Assembly: GCA_046349255.1 (NCBI GenBank)
Contig: JAXMCR010000005.1
Span: forward strand, 442,514 to 506,513
DNA from: DAIODI01 sp046349255
GTDB lineage: Bacteria; Pseudomonadota; Alphaproteobacteria; Rhizobiales; Aestuariivirgaceae
DNA: 64,000 bases
Direction of reading: 5' to 3'
In this document: in pieces, positions 18,134-26,249 of the stretch
Numbering within the stretch: position 1 is the stretch's first letter
Layout: every line of letters begins with the position of its first letter
Program-made: the position numbers and the translations under genes
The notes under the pieces: generated by a model
What the model was told of the DNA's origin: nothing
The model's input: the letters and a program-made list of their open reading frames with translations, nothing else
Database searches by the model: none

Positions 18134-19012
18134 ATGACGGCCCGGCCCCTCCTCCCCATCGCTGCCCGCCGCCTTTCCGGCGCGGACGATCTGAGCCACT
18201 CGCACCCCGTCTGGCTGTGCGACGTGTGGGGCGTGGTGCACGACGGCACGCGCGCCAATCCGGAAGCCTGTGATGCCCTGATCCGCCACCGGGCGCGCGG
18301 CGGCGCGGTCATCCTGATGACCAACGCACCGCGACGGTCGCCGACCGTGACGCGGCTCTTTCCGATCTTCGGCGTGCCCGAGGGCACGCACGACGCGATC
18401 GTCTCCTCCGGCGACGTCACGCGCCGGCTGATCGAGCGGCGCGCCGGCGAAACGCTGCATCATCTGGGGCCGGCGCGCGACCGCGACCTCCTCGTCGATC
18501 TTCCAGTCACCTTCGGCGCCTTCGAGGACTCATCCGCCGTCGTCTGCACCGGTCTCCTCAACGACGAGGACGCGCCCGAAGACTACGACCCGCTGCTCGC
18601 CCGCATGCGCGAACGGAGCATGCCGATGATCTGCGCCAACCCCGATCGCGTCGTCCACGTAGGGCCCGATCTCTTCTGGTGCGCGGGCGCCCTGGCGGAA
18701 CGGCTCGAGGCGATCGGCGGCGGTGTCGAGATGGCGGGCAAACCGTATGCGCCGATTTACGACGAGGCGCTGAGGCTCGCCTCCGTCGCCCTCGGCCGCC
18801 CGGTCGATCGGCACGAGGCGCTGGCGATCGGCGACGGCCTCCTGACCGACATCGCGGGCGCGGCGCGCAACGGCATTGACGCGCTGTTCATCGCCGGCGG
18901 GATACACCGCGAGGAAACGGCGGGCGTCGACGCCGCCGGGCTCGGCGCATTGATTGCAGGCGCCGCCCCGGGCATTCGACTCGCCGGCGTGATGGACGCG
19001 CTGTCCTGGTAG
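18134..19012 (+). CDS. HAD-superfamily hydrolase (TIGR01459 type)
   Basis: A 292-residue class IIA HAD phosphatase. WLCDVWGVVHDG near residue 28 carries the nucleophile Asp and acid/base Asp. MTNAPRRS follows (motif II). GKPYAPIYDEAL (about 199-210) gives the motif III Lys, and IGDGLLTDIAGA (about 234-245) the motif IV Asp residues. This is the NagD/p-nitrophenylphosphatase-like group that in Alphaproteobacteria often sits beside ribF, as here. Substrate is unknown; a flavin-precursor phosphatase role is possible but not shown. Confidence 0.85.
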   Translation: MTARPLLPIAARRLSGADDLSHSHPVWLCDVWGVVHDGTRANPEACDALIRHRARGGAVILMTNAPRRSPTVTRLFPIFGVPEGTHDAIVSSGDVTRRLIERRAGETLHHLGPARDRDLLVDLPVTFGAFEDSSAVVCTGLLNDEDAPEDYDPLLARMRERSMPMICANPDRVVHVGPDLFWCAGALAERLEAIGGGVEMAGKPYAPIYDEALRLASVALGRPVDRHEALAIGDGLLTDIAGAARNGIDALFIAGGIHREETAGVDAAGLGALIAGAAPGIRLAGVMDALSW

Positions 19013-19034
19013 ACGAGCAAAGAGGAAACGACAC

Positions 19035-19487
19035 GTGAGCGACGACCCGACGGCTGCCCGCAGCGGCTATTTTCTAGAGGACCTCGTGCTCGGCATGGAG
19101 GCCGCTTACGAACGGATGATCGCCGAGGCCGACCTCGTCACCTTCGCCGACGTGAGCGGGGACACGAACCCCGTGCACCTCGACGAGGCCTATGCCGCGA
19201 TGACGCCGTTCAAGACGCGCATCGCCCACGGGATGCTCACCGCCAGTCTCATCTCCGCGGTGCTCGGCACGCGTCTTCCCGGGCCCGGCGCCGTGTATCT
19301 CAGCCAGTCTCTGCGCTTCAAGGCGCCGGTGAAGATCGGCGACCAGGTGCGCGCCTCCGCGAAGATCACCGAGATCGACACCCGCCGTCGCCGCGTGTCG
19401 CTCGCCTGCGCCTGCCACGTGGCGGACCTCCTGGTGCTCGAAGGCGAGGCGGTGGTGATGGTGCCCTCGCGCGGGAGCGCCGCTTGA
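19035..19487 (+). CDS. MaoC-like (R)-specific enoyl-CoA hydratase
   Basis: A 150-residue hot-dog-fold protein. FADVSGDTNPVHLDEAYA (about 39-56) has the Asp and His of the hydratase-2 active site. IAHGMLTASLIS follows, and GDQVRASAKITEID is in the C-terminal half. Single-domain MaoC proteins of this size hydrate trans-2-enoyl-CoA to (R)-3-hydroxyacyl-CoA, for polyhydroxyalkanoate or fatty-acid pathways. The start is a GTG with AGAGGAA upstream. Its stop overlaps the TTG start of ribF, so the two are coupled. Confidence 0.85.
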   Translation: MSDDPTAARSGYFLEDLVLGMEAAYERMIAEADLVTFADVSGDTNPVHLDEAYAAMTPFKTRIAHGMLTASLISAVLGTRLPGPGAVYLSQSLRFKAPVKIGDQVRASAKITEIDTRRRRVSLACACHVADLLVLEGEAVVMVPSRGSAA

Positions 19488-20491
19488 TCCTTCTCGAAGG
19501 CGCTGCGCCGCTCCCCGCCGGCCTCGAAGGGTCTGCGGTGGCGATCGGCAATTTCGACGGCGTGCACCGCGGCCACCAGGCGCTCCTCGCCGCCGCAGCA
19601 AACTGGGCGACGCCGCGCGGAAAACCATGGGGCGTGGTAACGTTCGAGCCGCATCCCTCGAGCTTCTTCCGCCCGGATGAGGCGGTGTTCCGCCTGAGCC
19701 CGCTGCCGCTCAAGGCGCGGCTCATCCAGGCGCTCGGCGCTTCGCTCACCGCCTGCCTGTCGTTCGACCAGGCGCTCGCCGGCCTCGATGCGGAAGCCTT
19801 CGTAGAACGCGAGCTCGTGTCGCGCCTGAAGGTCGGCGCGGTCGTCGTCGGCTACGATTTCCACTTCGGCAAGGGGCGCAAGGGAAACGCCGAACTCCTG
19901 AAGCGCATGGGCCAGGCGCACGGCTTCGAGACGATCGTCGTCGACCAGGTGAAGGACGAAGCGGGCCGCGCGCCCTTCTCGTCCTCCGCCACGCGGGCCT
20001 CGCTCCGGCACGGCCACGTCGAGGCCGCCGCGCACGAACTCGGCTACTGGTGGACGGTGCTCGGTACCGTCGTGCCGGGCGACCGCCGGGGACGGACCAT
20101 CGGCTTTCCGACCGCCAACATCGTGCTCGAGCCGGGGTGCGAGCCGAAGGAAGGCATTTATGCCGTGCGGGTGCGCCTCGCCGACGATCCGGCGCCGCGC
20201 GCCGCCAAGGGAGGCGCTGCCTATATCGGCTGGCGGCCGACCTTCGCCACCGACCGGCGGTTCCTCGAAGTGTTCGTGTTCGATTTCTCGGGCGACCTCT
20301 ACGGTCGGCGTCTGCTGGTCGAGTTCGTGGGCTTCATCCGCCCGGACCGCGGCTTCGACGGGGTCGAGTCGCTGGTTCGGCAGATGACACAGGACTGTGA
20401 CGAAGCGCGGGGTAGGCTCGCGGCGCTCGAGCGCCACGACCCGTGTGCGGCACTGCCGCTCGGGCGCGCGCAGGCTGAGGGGCGGATTTAG
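19484..20491 (+). CDS. ribF: bifunctional riboflavin kinase/FAD synthetase
   Basis: A 335-residue enzyme making FMN and FAD from riboflavin. The N-terminal nucleotidyltransferase domain has AIGNFDGVHRGHQ (about 19-31), VVGYDFHFGKGRKG and FSSSATR. The C-terminal flavokinase domain has GRTIGFPTANI (about 203-213), EGIYAV and a late FIRPDRGFDG region. The start is TTG at 19484, supported by GGGAG 6 nt upstream and by the TTGA overlap with the MaoC stop. Another start further in would cut the first strand. Confidence 0.95.
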   Translation: MILLEGAAPLPAGLEGSAVAIGNFDGVHRGHQALLAAAANWATPRGKPWGVVTFEPHPSSFFRPDEAVFRLSPLPLKARLIQALGASLTACLSFDQALAGLDAEAFVERELVSRLKVGAVVVGYDFHFGKGRKGNAELLKRMGQAHGFETIVVDQVKDEAGRAPFSSSATRASLRHGHVEAAAHELGYWWTVLGTVVPGDRRGRTIGFPTANIVLEPGCEPKEGIYAVRVRLADDPAPRAAKGGAAYIGWRPTFATDRRFLEVFVFDFSGDLYGRRLLVEFVGFIRPDRGFDGVESLVRQMTQDCDEARGRLAALERHDPCAALPLGRAQAEGRI

Positions 20492-20541
20492 TTCGCCGCG
20501 CGCTGACCGAATGTGGTGCATTTCTTCCGGCGCGTCCCGCG

Positions 20542-21732
20542 TCAGAAGCCGAAGCTCAGCTGATCCTCCGGCTCCTGCACGCGAGCGGCATTGCCTGGCA
20601 CCTTCGCCGACTCCGCGAGCAGGTCGAGCATCGCATCCGTGACGAACGTGGTGCTCGTGGCGAAGAGCGCCCAGGACCGCGCGACCGCCCAAGGCCTGAA
20701 CAGACCCAGAGTCACGACGGTGATGATCAGATTCGAGGCGGTGATGAGCGCGTAATCCCACAGCGGCACCGCGCTGCCGAGCGTGTTGGCGTCCTCGTAG
20801 GCGATGCGGGGCCACGTGACGTTCCGGATCGCGGTCCGGTAGAAGCCGGCGGTCAGCAAGACGAGCGGGCCAGCAAAGAGAATATTCCCGAGCCAGTACT
20901 CGAGCAGGAGACGCTTGTTGTACGTGGCCATCGCGGGGTTTCGGATGATGAAATCCACGTCGATCAGGGGAATTATCTTCGGTGCGAGGTACCGCGACAG
21001 GAACCAGGTTATGGTGCCGCAGACGATCGCGAACAACACCGTCCTTGCGAGGGCTCCGAACAGCGGCATGACGCCGCCCGTATAACGGAACGACCCGCGT
21101 CCCCAGCGCAGGTTGTCGGCAATGTACCCGCGCTGCACGCGCGAGGCGACGGGCGCCAGCAATCCGAGTGTGACGATGGCGAGGATCGGCATCGCCACGT
21201 AAGCGACGAGAGCGCCCATGTAATCGCCGGCGAAAGTAAACCGGACGCTGCGATAGCTCGTGTTCTCGGCGTTGAACGCGAGCGCGGTGTTGACGATCCA
21301 CGGCACGAGGAGCAACAGGAGCACGCCAGCGTAAAGGAACACCGGCGCGAGGCCGACGACCGCGAAATATACGAGGAAGGCCGCGATTACGGCGAGGCGA
21401 CCGGCAAGGATGGGAAAGCCTTCGGCATGATATTCGAAATTGTGACCGTCGAAGTACGTGGCGTTGAGGAAATATCTGCGTCGCCGCACCGTGGCCCACG
21501 GGCTGTACACACCGGCCGTCAAGATCGTCCGGATTACGTTGGCGATCCACACACCGAAGTACTCGTTGCCCGAACCGCGGAACTGGAACCGGTGGGCCGC
21601 CACCTGCTCGAACCGCCGCGGGTAGCTTCCCACCCACTGGCGCTCCACGTCGGCCGATGCCGCGCTACGCGGACCACCGACAGCGCCTCGCGAACCAAAC
21701 GTGCCTTGACTGCGATTTCCAAAGGTCGCCAC
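20542..21732 (-). CDS. DUF898 (YjgN-like) membrane protein
   Basis: A 396-residue inner-membrane protein with about eight hydrophobic segments. The N-terminal cytosolic region has FQFRGSGNEYFGVWIANV, then ATVRRRRYFLNATYFDG, both typical of DUF898/YjgN, and a related GSFRYTG...TWPRIAYED arrangement appears in the second half. The family has no established function. The frame stays open upstream for over 130 codons, but GTG at 21732 has AAGGAG at ideal spacing and gives the right N-terminus. It is divergent from the YbaK gene, and the shared spacer holds a perfect inverted repeat. Confidence 0.85.
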   Translation of the reverse strand: MATFGNRSQGTFGSRGAVGGPRSAASADVERQWVGSYPRRFEQVAAHRFQFRGSGNEYFGVWIANVIRTILTAGVYSPWATVRRRRYFLNATYFDGHNFEYHAEGFPILAGRLAVIAAFLVYFAVVGLAPVFLYAGVLLLLLVPWIVNTALAFNAENTSYRSVRFTFAGDYMGALVAYVAMPILAIVTLGLLAPVASRVQRGYIADNLRWGRGSFRYTGGVMPLFGALARTVLFAIVCGTITWFLSRYLAPKIIPLIDVDFIIRNPAMATYNKRLLLEYWLGNILFAGPLVLLTAGFYRTAIRNVTWPRIAYEDANTLGSAVPLWDYALITASNLIITVVTLGLFRPWAVARSWALFATSTTFVTDAMLDLLAESAKVPGNAARVQEPEDQLSFGF

Positions 21733-21792
21733 CTCGCGCTCCTTGGATCGGGTTGTCGATCGAGCCTCCCTGCATCCGAAAGTGGTACATGA

Positions 21793-21809
21793 ACTTGCAA
21801 TTTGCAAGT
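21793..21809. promoter_or_regulatory. operator-like inverted repeat between divergent genes
   Basis: ACTTGCAA-T-TTGCAAGT is an 8-1-8 perfect inverted repeat between the DUF898 gene (minus) and the YbaK gene (plus). It covers a candidate -35 (TTGCAA, 21795-21800) that has ATTTTA 17 nt downstream at 21818, so a bound protein would occlude the plus-strand promoter. The regulator is unknown. A sequence with the same half-site lies before dxs at 24189. Confidence 0.5.
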
Positions 21810-21853
21810 GTGTTTTGATTTTAAGCAACTTTAACCTGAACGACGGGGAAACG

Positions 21854-22324
21854 GTGTCAATCGACAGTGTACGGAGCTTCCTCGCGGCCCATGCGCCCGA
21901 CATTGCCGTGATCGAACTCGCGCAGAGCACGGCGACCGTGGAGCTAGCCGCCGCCGGCCATGGCGTCGCGCCGGGGCAGATCGCCAAGACCCTGTCGCTC
22001 CGGGTGGGCGACCGGGTGGTCCTCGTCGTCACTCGCGGCGACGTGCGCCTCGACAACCGCAAGGTGAAGGCAGCTTTCGGCGGGAAGGCGTCGATGCTGC
22101 CGCCGGACGAGGTCGCGGCCATCACCGGGCACCCGGTTGGCGGCGTCTGCCCGTTCGGCCTCGCGACCCCGCTGCCGGTCTATTGCGACGTTTCGCTCAA
22201 GGCGTTCGAGGAGGTCGTGCCTGCCGCGGGGTCGACCAACAGTGCCCTCTTCATCGCGCCGGACCGCATGGCGCAGATCGCCGGCGCGCAATGGGTCGAC
22301 GTCTGCCAGGAACCGGCGGCCTGA
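21854..22324 (+). CDS. YbaK/EbsC-family aminoacyl-tRNA deacylase-like protein
   Basis: A 156-residue single-domain protein of the YbaK/ProX editing superfamily, whose members hydrolyse mischarged aminoacyl-tRNA. It contains GQIAKTLSLRVGDRVVLVVTRGD (about 40-62), with the conserved Lys, then LDNRKVKAAFGGKASML and VGGVCPFGL (about 94-102), which forms the substrate pocket. The GTG at 21854 with GGGGA upstream gives the usual length, and the upstream extension is unrelated. The specific amino acid is not predictable. Confidence 0.85.
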   Translation: MSIDSVRSFLAAHAPDIAVIELAQSTATVELAAAGHGVAPGQIAKTLSLRVGDRVVLVVTRGDVRLDNRKVKAAFGGKASMLPPDEVAAITGHPVGGVCPFGLATPLPVYCDVSLKAFEEVVPAAGSTNSALFIAPDRMAQIAGAQWVDVCQEPAA

Positions 22325-22366
22325 ATCGCTTCCCTTGCGGTCGGCGATGAGGCAGTGTCGCGCGCC

Positions 22367-23203
22367 ATGACCGACCCCTCCGCCCTCCCCGATCTCGACA
22401 ACGAGTACAACAACCGCGGCCGCGTTCCCGACTACCCGGCGATCGTGGCGCGCTGGCAGGCGGACGCACGCGCCTTCCGCGCCTCCGTGCAGGGCGAGAT
22501 CGACGTCGCCTACGGCGAGGAGCCGCGGCAGGTCTACGACCTGTTCCACACCAAGGACGACCAGGGAGGCCCGCTCGTCTGCTTCATCCACGGCGGCTAC
22601 TGGCGCTCGTTCGAGAAGGAGACCTTCAGCCACCTCGCCCGCGGGCTCTCCGTGCACGGCATTTCGGTGGCGCTTCCCGAGTATCGCCTCTGCCCGCACG
22701 TGAAGATCGCCGACATCGTGACCGACATCGTCCAGTTCGCGATCCACCTGCATCGGCGCACCGGCCGCAAGATCGTCGCGACCGGCCATTCGGCCGGCGG
22801 TCACCTCGCCGCCTGCCTCGCCGCCGCCGACTGGGCAGCGCACGGCATGCCGGAAGACCTCGTCACGTCCGGGATCGGCATCAGCGGCCTCTACGACCTG
22901 CGCCCACTCCTGCCGACCGGAATCAACGAGACGCTCGGGATGGATGAGGCGGCCGCGCGCGAGGCGAGCCCACTGCTCTGGCCGACCCCGCAAGGTCGCC
23001 CGTTCGAAGCCTGGGTCGGCGCGCTCGAGAGCAGCGAGTTCCTCCGCCAGAGCCGCACGCTGTCGGCTGTATGGACAGGCGCTGGCGCGCCGACGCGCTA
23101 TGTCGAGATCGCCGGCGCCAACCACTTCACCGCCGTCGACAGTCTCGCCGAGCCGATGGGTGCGCTGACGCGGGCGCTGGTCGACCTCGTGCGCGCCGCA
23201 TGA
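22367..23203 (+). CDS. alpha/beta hydrolase, arylformamidase-like
   Basis: A 278-residue alpha/beta hydrolase. FIHGGYWRSF (about 73-82) is the oxyanion-hole HGGxW motif of the kynurenine formamidase/esterase group. GHSAGGHLAA (about 140-149) holds the Ser nucleophile. The late GANHFTAVDSL has the catalytic His. The N-terminal DNEYNNRGRVPDYP also matches bacterial arylformamidase-like proteins. No other kynurenine-pathway gene is nearby, so the natural substrate is open. ATG 22367 is used, and a GTG at 22355 is possible. Its stop overlaps the hpnC start (ATGA), which makes it the leading gene of the hopanoid operon by position. Confidence 0.8.
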   Translation: MTDPSALPDLDNEYNNRGRVPDYPAIVARWQADARAFRASVQGEIDVAYGEEPRQVYDLFHTKDDQGGPLVCFIHGGYWRSFEKETFSHLARGLSVHGISVALPEYRLCPHVKIADIVTDIVQFAIHLHRRTGRKIVATGHSAGGHLAACLAAADWAAHGMPEDLVTSGIGISGLYDLRPLLPTGINETLGMDEAAAREASPLLWPTPQGRPFEAWVGALESSEFLRQSRTLSAVWTGAGAPTRYVEIAGANHFTAVDSLAEPMGALTRALVDLVRAA

Positions 23204-24078
23204 GTGCCGGCGCCGTCATCGAGACACCCTCGGGCAAGGGGGCGGGCGACGAGAATTTTCCGGTCGGCTCGTTCCTCCTGCCGAAGCGGCTCAGGCCGCA
23301 CGTGGCGAAGTACTACGCGTTCGCCCGCGCCATCGACGACATCGCCGACAATCCGTCCGCCACGCCGAAGGAGAAGCTCGCCCGTCTCGACGCGATGGAT
23401 CTCGCGATCCAGGGCAAGCAGGGCCGGGACGACCCGGCGCTCGCCAAGGCATGGGCCTGCCGCGAGAGCATGCTCGAGACGAACGTCGACCTCGCCCACG
23501 CCCGCGACCTCATCTCGGCGTTCCGGCAGGATTCGCTCAAGAACCGCTACCACGACTGGGCGGACCTCATGGACTACTGCAACCGGTCGGCCTCGCCCGT
23601 CGGGCGCTACCTCCTCGAACTCCACGGCGAGGACAAGGCCGGGTTCGCGCAGTCCGACGCGCTGTGCAATGCGCTGCAGGTGATCAACCACCTCCAGGAC
23701 TGCGCCCAGGACTACGCCAAGCTCGACCGCGTCTACCTGCCGGGCGACTGGCTGGCTGCCGAAGGCGCAACCGTCGAGATGTTGTCGGAATCGAGAAGCC
23801 CGAAGCCCCTGCGCCGCGTCATCGACCGGTGCATCGCGGCGAGCCGCACGCTGATGGAAAAGGCGCACGATCTCCCCGGCGTGCTCAAGAGCCGCCACCT
23901 CGCCATGGAATCGGCGGTGATCGTCGAGGTTGCAGACCGCCTGCTCGATGCGCTAGAGAGCCGCGATCCGGTGGCGGAGCGGGTGGAACTGTCGAAGCCG
24001 CAGTTCGCACTGTGCGCCGCCAAGGGAGCCGTCGCCGGCTTCCTCACCGCCGGGAAAAAGCTGCGCGATCGCCGTTAA
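23200..24078 (+). CDS. hpnC: HpnC, hydroxysqualene synthase (hopanoid pathway)
   Basis: A 292-residue trans-isoprenyl diphosphate synthase-like enzyme of the squalene/phytoene synthase family. In the HpnCDE route HpnC converts presqualene diphosphate into hydroxysqualene. The two Asp-rich motifs are ARAIDDIAD (43-50) and NHLQDCAQDY (163-172), and NENFPVGSFLLPK-like text (DENFPVGSF, 18-25) marks the HpnC subgroup. The start overlaps the upstream hydrolase stop as ATGA. hpnD and hpnE lie beyond dxs. Confidence 0.94.
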   Translation: MSAGAVIETPSGKGAGDENFPVGSFLLPKRLRPHVAKYYAFARAIDDIADNPSATPKEKLARLDAMDLAIQGKQGRDDPALAKAWACRESMLETNVDLAHARDLISAFRQDSLKNRYHDWADLMDYCNRSASPVGRYLLELHGEDKAGFAQSDALCNALQVINHLQDCAQDYAKLDRVYLPGDWLAAEGATVEMLSESRSPKPLRRVIDRCIAASRTLMEKAHDLPGVLKSRHLAMESAVIVEVADRLLDALESRDPVAERVELSKPQFALCAAKGAVAGFLTAGKKLRDRR

Positions 24079-24188
24079 CCGGGATCTTTTCTGGCTTTTT
24101 TCGCGTTCGCACCCGTTGCGCGGCGCGGAAGACACACCCGCCGAATAATGCTAAAGGCGGCCCAACTGCGGATTTGCTGACGGGTTGA

Positions 24189-24206
24189 TGCAAGTGATAA
24201 CTTGCA
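24189..24206. promoter_or_regulatory. inverted repeat in the dxs leader region
   Basis: TGCAAGT-GATA-ACTTGCA, a perfect 7-4-7 inverted repeat, lies about 60 nt before the dxs start, in the 186-nt gap after hpnC. Its half-site is the same as in the operator-like repeat at 21793, but in the opposite order. Function is unknown and it could be a regulator site. Confidence 0.4.
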
Positions 24207-24264
24207 CGGTCATGGCCTGTGTAATTCCGTTGAACGTCAAGTTTACTGGACACTAAGAGGCTTC

Positions 24265-26190
24265 ATGCCCGTTTCGACGCCGCTACTCGACACCATCAAG
24301 TACCCTTCCGACCTCCGGAAACTTGATCCCGCCAAACTCAAGCAGGTGGCGGACGAACTGCGCGCCGAGACCATCGACGCCGCGGCGACCTCCGGCGGTC
24401 ACTTCGGGGCGGGCCTCGGCGTCGTCGAACTGACGGTAGCGCTGCATTACGTCTTCAATACGCCCGAAGACCGGGTGATCTGGGACGTGAGCCACCAGGC
24501 CTACCCGCACAAGATCCTGACCGGCCGGCGCGGCGGTATCCGCAAGATCCGCCAGCGCGACGGTCTCTACGGCTTCACCAAGCGGACCGAGAGCGACTAC
24601 GACCCGTTCGGTACCGCACATTCCTCGACCTCGATCTCGGCCGGCCTCGGCATGGCCATCGCCCGCGATCTCAACGGCAAGAACAACAACGTCGTGGCCG
24701 TGATCGGCGACGGCGCGATGTCGGCCGGCATGGCCTACGAGGCGATGAACAACGCCGGCGCCATCGACACGCGCCTCATCGTCATCCTGAACGACAACGG
24801 CATGTCGATCGCCCCGGCCGTGGGTGCGCTCACCAACTACCTGTCCTGGCTCGTCTCCTCGCGGCCGTTCCTGTCGCTGCGCGACATCGCCAAGCAGCTC
24901 ACGCGCCGCTTCCCGCAGAGCTTCCGCACGGCCGCCCACAAGGTCGACGAATACGCCCGCGGCATGCTGTTCGGCGGCACGCTGTTCGAGGAGCTCGGCT
25001 TCTATTACGTCGGCCCGGTCGACGGCCACGACATCGACACGCTGGTGCCGATCCTCGAGAACGTGCGCGACGCCAAGGAGCTCGGGCCGATCCTGCTCCA
25101 CGTCGTCACCGAGAAGGGCAAGGGTCACCCGTTCAAGGCGCCGAACAAGGAGAAGTACCACGCGGTCGGCAAGTTCGACCCCGTGACCTTCGAGATTCCG
25201 AAGAGCACCACGAACGCGCCGACCTACACCTCCGTCTTCGCCGACGCACTGATCCGCGAGGCCGAGAAGGACGAGCGCGTGGTGGCGATCACCGCGGCCA
25301 TGCCGTCCGGCACGGGCCTCGACAAGTTCGAGCAGCACTTCCCGGACCGCACCTTCGACGTCGGCATCGCCGAGCAGCATGCCGTGACCTTCGCGGCGGG
25401 TCTCGCGGTGGAAGGCTACAAGCCATTCTGCGCCATCTACTCGACGTTCCTGCAACGCGCCTACGACCAGGTCGTGCACGACGTGGCGCTGCAGAAACTT
25501 CCCGTCCGCTTCGCGATCGACCGTGCCGGCCTCGTCGGCCAGGACGGCGCGACACACGCAGGCTCGTTCGACGTCGCCTACCTCGGCTGTCTACCCGACA
25601 TGGTGATCATGGCAGCCGCCGACGAAGCCGAACTCGTCCACATGGTGGCGACCGCCGCCCAGATCGACGACCGTCCCTGCGCATTCCGCTATCCGCGCGG
25701 CGAGGGTGTCGGCGTCGACACCCCGCGCGAGGGCGTGCCGCTCGAGATCGGCAAGGGCCGCATCGTGCGCGAAGGCAGCCGCGTCGCATTCCTGTGCCTC
25801 GGCACCCGGCTTCAGGCGTGCATCAAGGCGGCCGAGGAACTTGCCACCCACGGCATCTCCGCAACCGTCGCCGATGCGCGTTTCGCCAAGCCGCTTGACG
25901 GTGACCTCGTGCGTCGCCTGGCCCGCGAGCACGAGCTGCTGATCACCGTGGAGGATGGCTCGGTCGGCGGCTTCGGCTCCTACGTGCTCAACTTCCTCGC
26001 CAAGCACGATCTCCTCGGCGGACGCTTCAAGGTGCGCCCGATGTTCCTGCCGGACTCCTTCATCGGTCACGGCTCGCAGCAGGAACAGTGGGAGGAAGCC
26101 AACCTCGATGCCCGTCACATCGCCGCGGAAGCGATCTCGGCGCTGAACCTGACCGGCGCGAAGGTGCTGGACTTCAAGGCACGGGGCTGA
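24265..26190 (+). CDS. dxs: 1-deoxy-D-xylulose-5-phosphate synthase
   Basis: A 641-residue thiamine-diphosphate enzyme joining pyruvate and glyceraldehyde 3-phosphate, the first committed step of the MEP isoprenoid pathway. AHSSTSISAGLGMA and GDGAMSAGMAYEAMNNA (about 150-166) bind thiamine diphosphate. The middle domain has DVGIAEQHAVTFAAGLA, and the C-terminal transketolase domain ends with FLPDSFIGHGSQQEQ. AGAGG supports ATG 24265. Its place between hpnC and hpnD ties precursor supply to hopanoid synthesis. Confidence 0.97.
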   Translation: MPVSTPLLDTIKYPSDLRKLDPAKLKQVADELRAETIDAAATSGGHFGAGLGVVELTVALHYVFNTPEDRVIWDVSHQAYPHKILTGRRGGIRKIRQRDGLYGFTKRTESDYDPFGTAHSSTSISAGLGMAIARDLNGKNNNVVAVIGDGAMSAGMAYEAMNNAGAIDTRLIVILNDNGMSIAPAVGALTNYLSWLVSSRPFLSLRDIAKQLTRRFPQSFRTAAHKVDEYARGMLFGGTLFEELGFYYVGPVDGHDIDTLVPILENVRDAKELGPILLHVVTEKGKGHPFKAPNKEKYHAVGKFDPVTFEIPKSTTNAPTYTSVFADALIREAEKDERVVAITAAMPSGTGLDKFEQHFPDRTFDVGIAEQHAVTFAAGLAVEGYKPFCAIYSTFLQRAYDQVVHDVALQKLPVRFAIDRAGLVGQDGATHAGSFDVAYLGCLPDMVIMAAADEAELVHMVATAAQIDDRPCAFRYPRGEGVGVDTPREGVPLEIGKGRIVREGSRVAFLCLGTRLQACIKAAEELATHGISATVADARFAKPLDGDLVRRLAREHELLITVEDGSVGGFGSYVLNFLAKHDLLGGRFKVRPMFLPDSFIGHGSQQEQWEEANLDARHIAAEAISALNLTGAKVLDFKARG

Positions 26191-26249
26191 CGCGCGCGCC
26201 CCGTTTCGGCTAGAAGCGGGGCGGATACCACAGGGATCACCGCCGTTCG

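Noticed and set aside
19190..21637. Open frame of about 815 codons on the minus strand covering MaoC, ribF and part of DUF898
   Set aside because: It crosses three real genes in wrong frames and shows no domain, whereas each of those genes has clear motifs and ribosome-binding sites.
24283..25557. Long minus-strand frame opposite dxs
   Set aside because: It is antisense to a strongly conserved enzyme, with Arg/Asp-rich composition typical of high-GC shadows.
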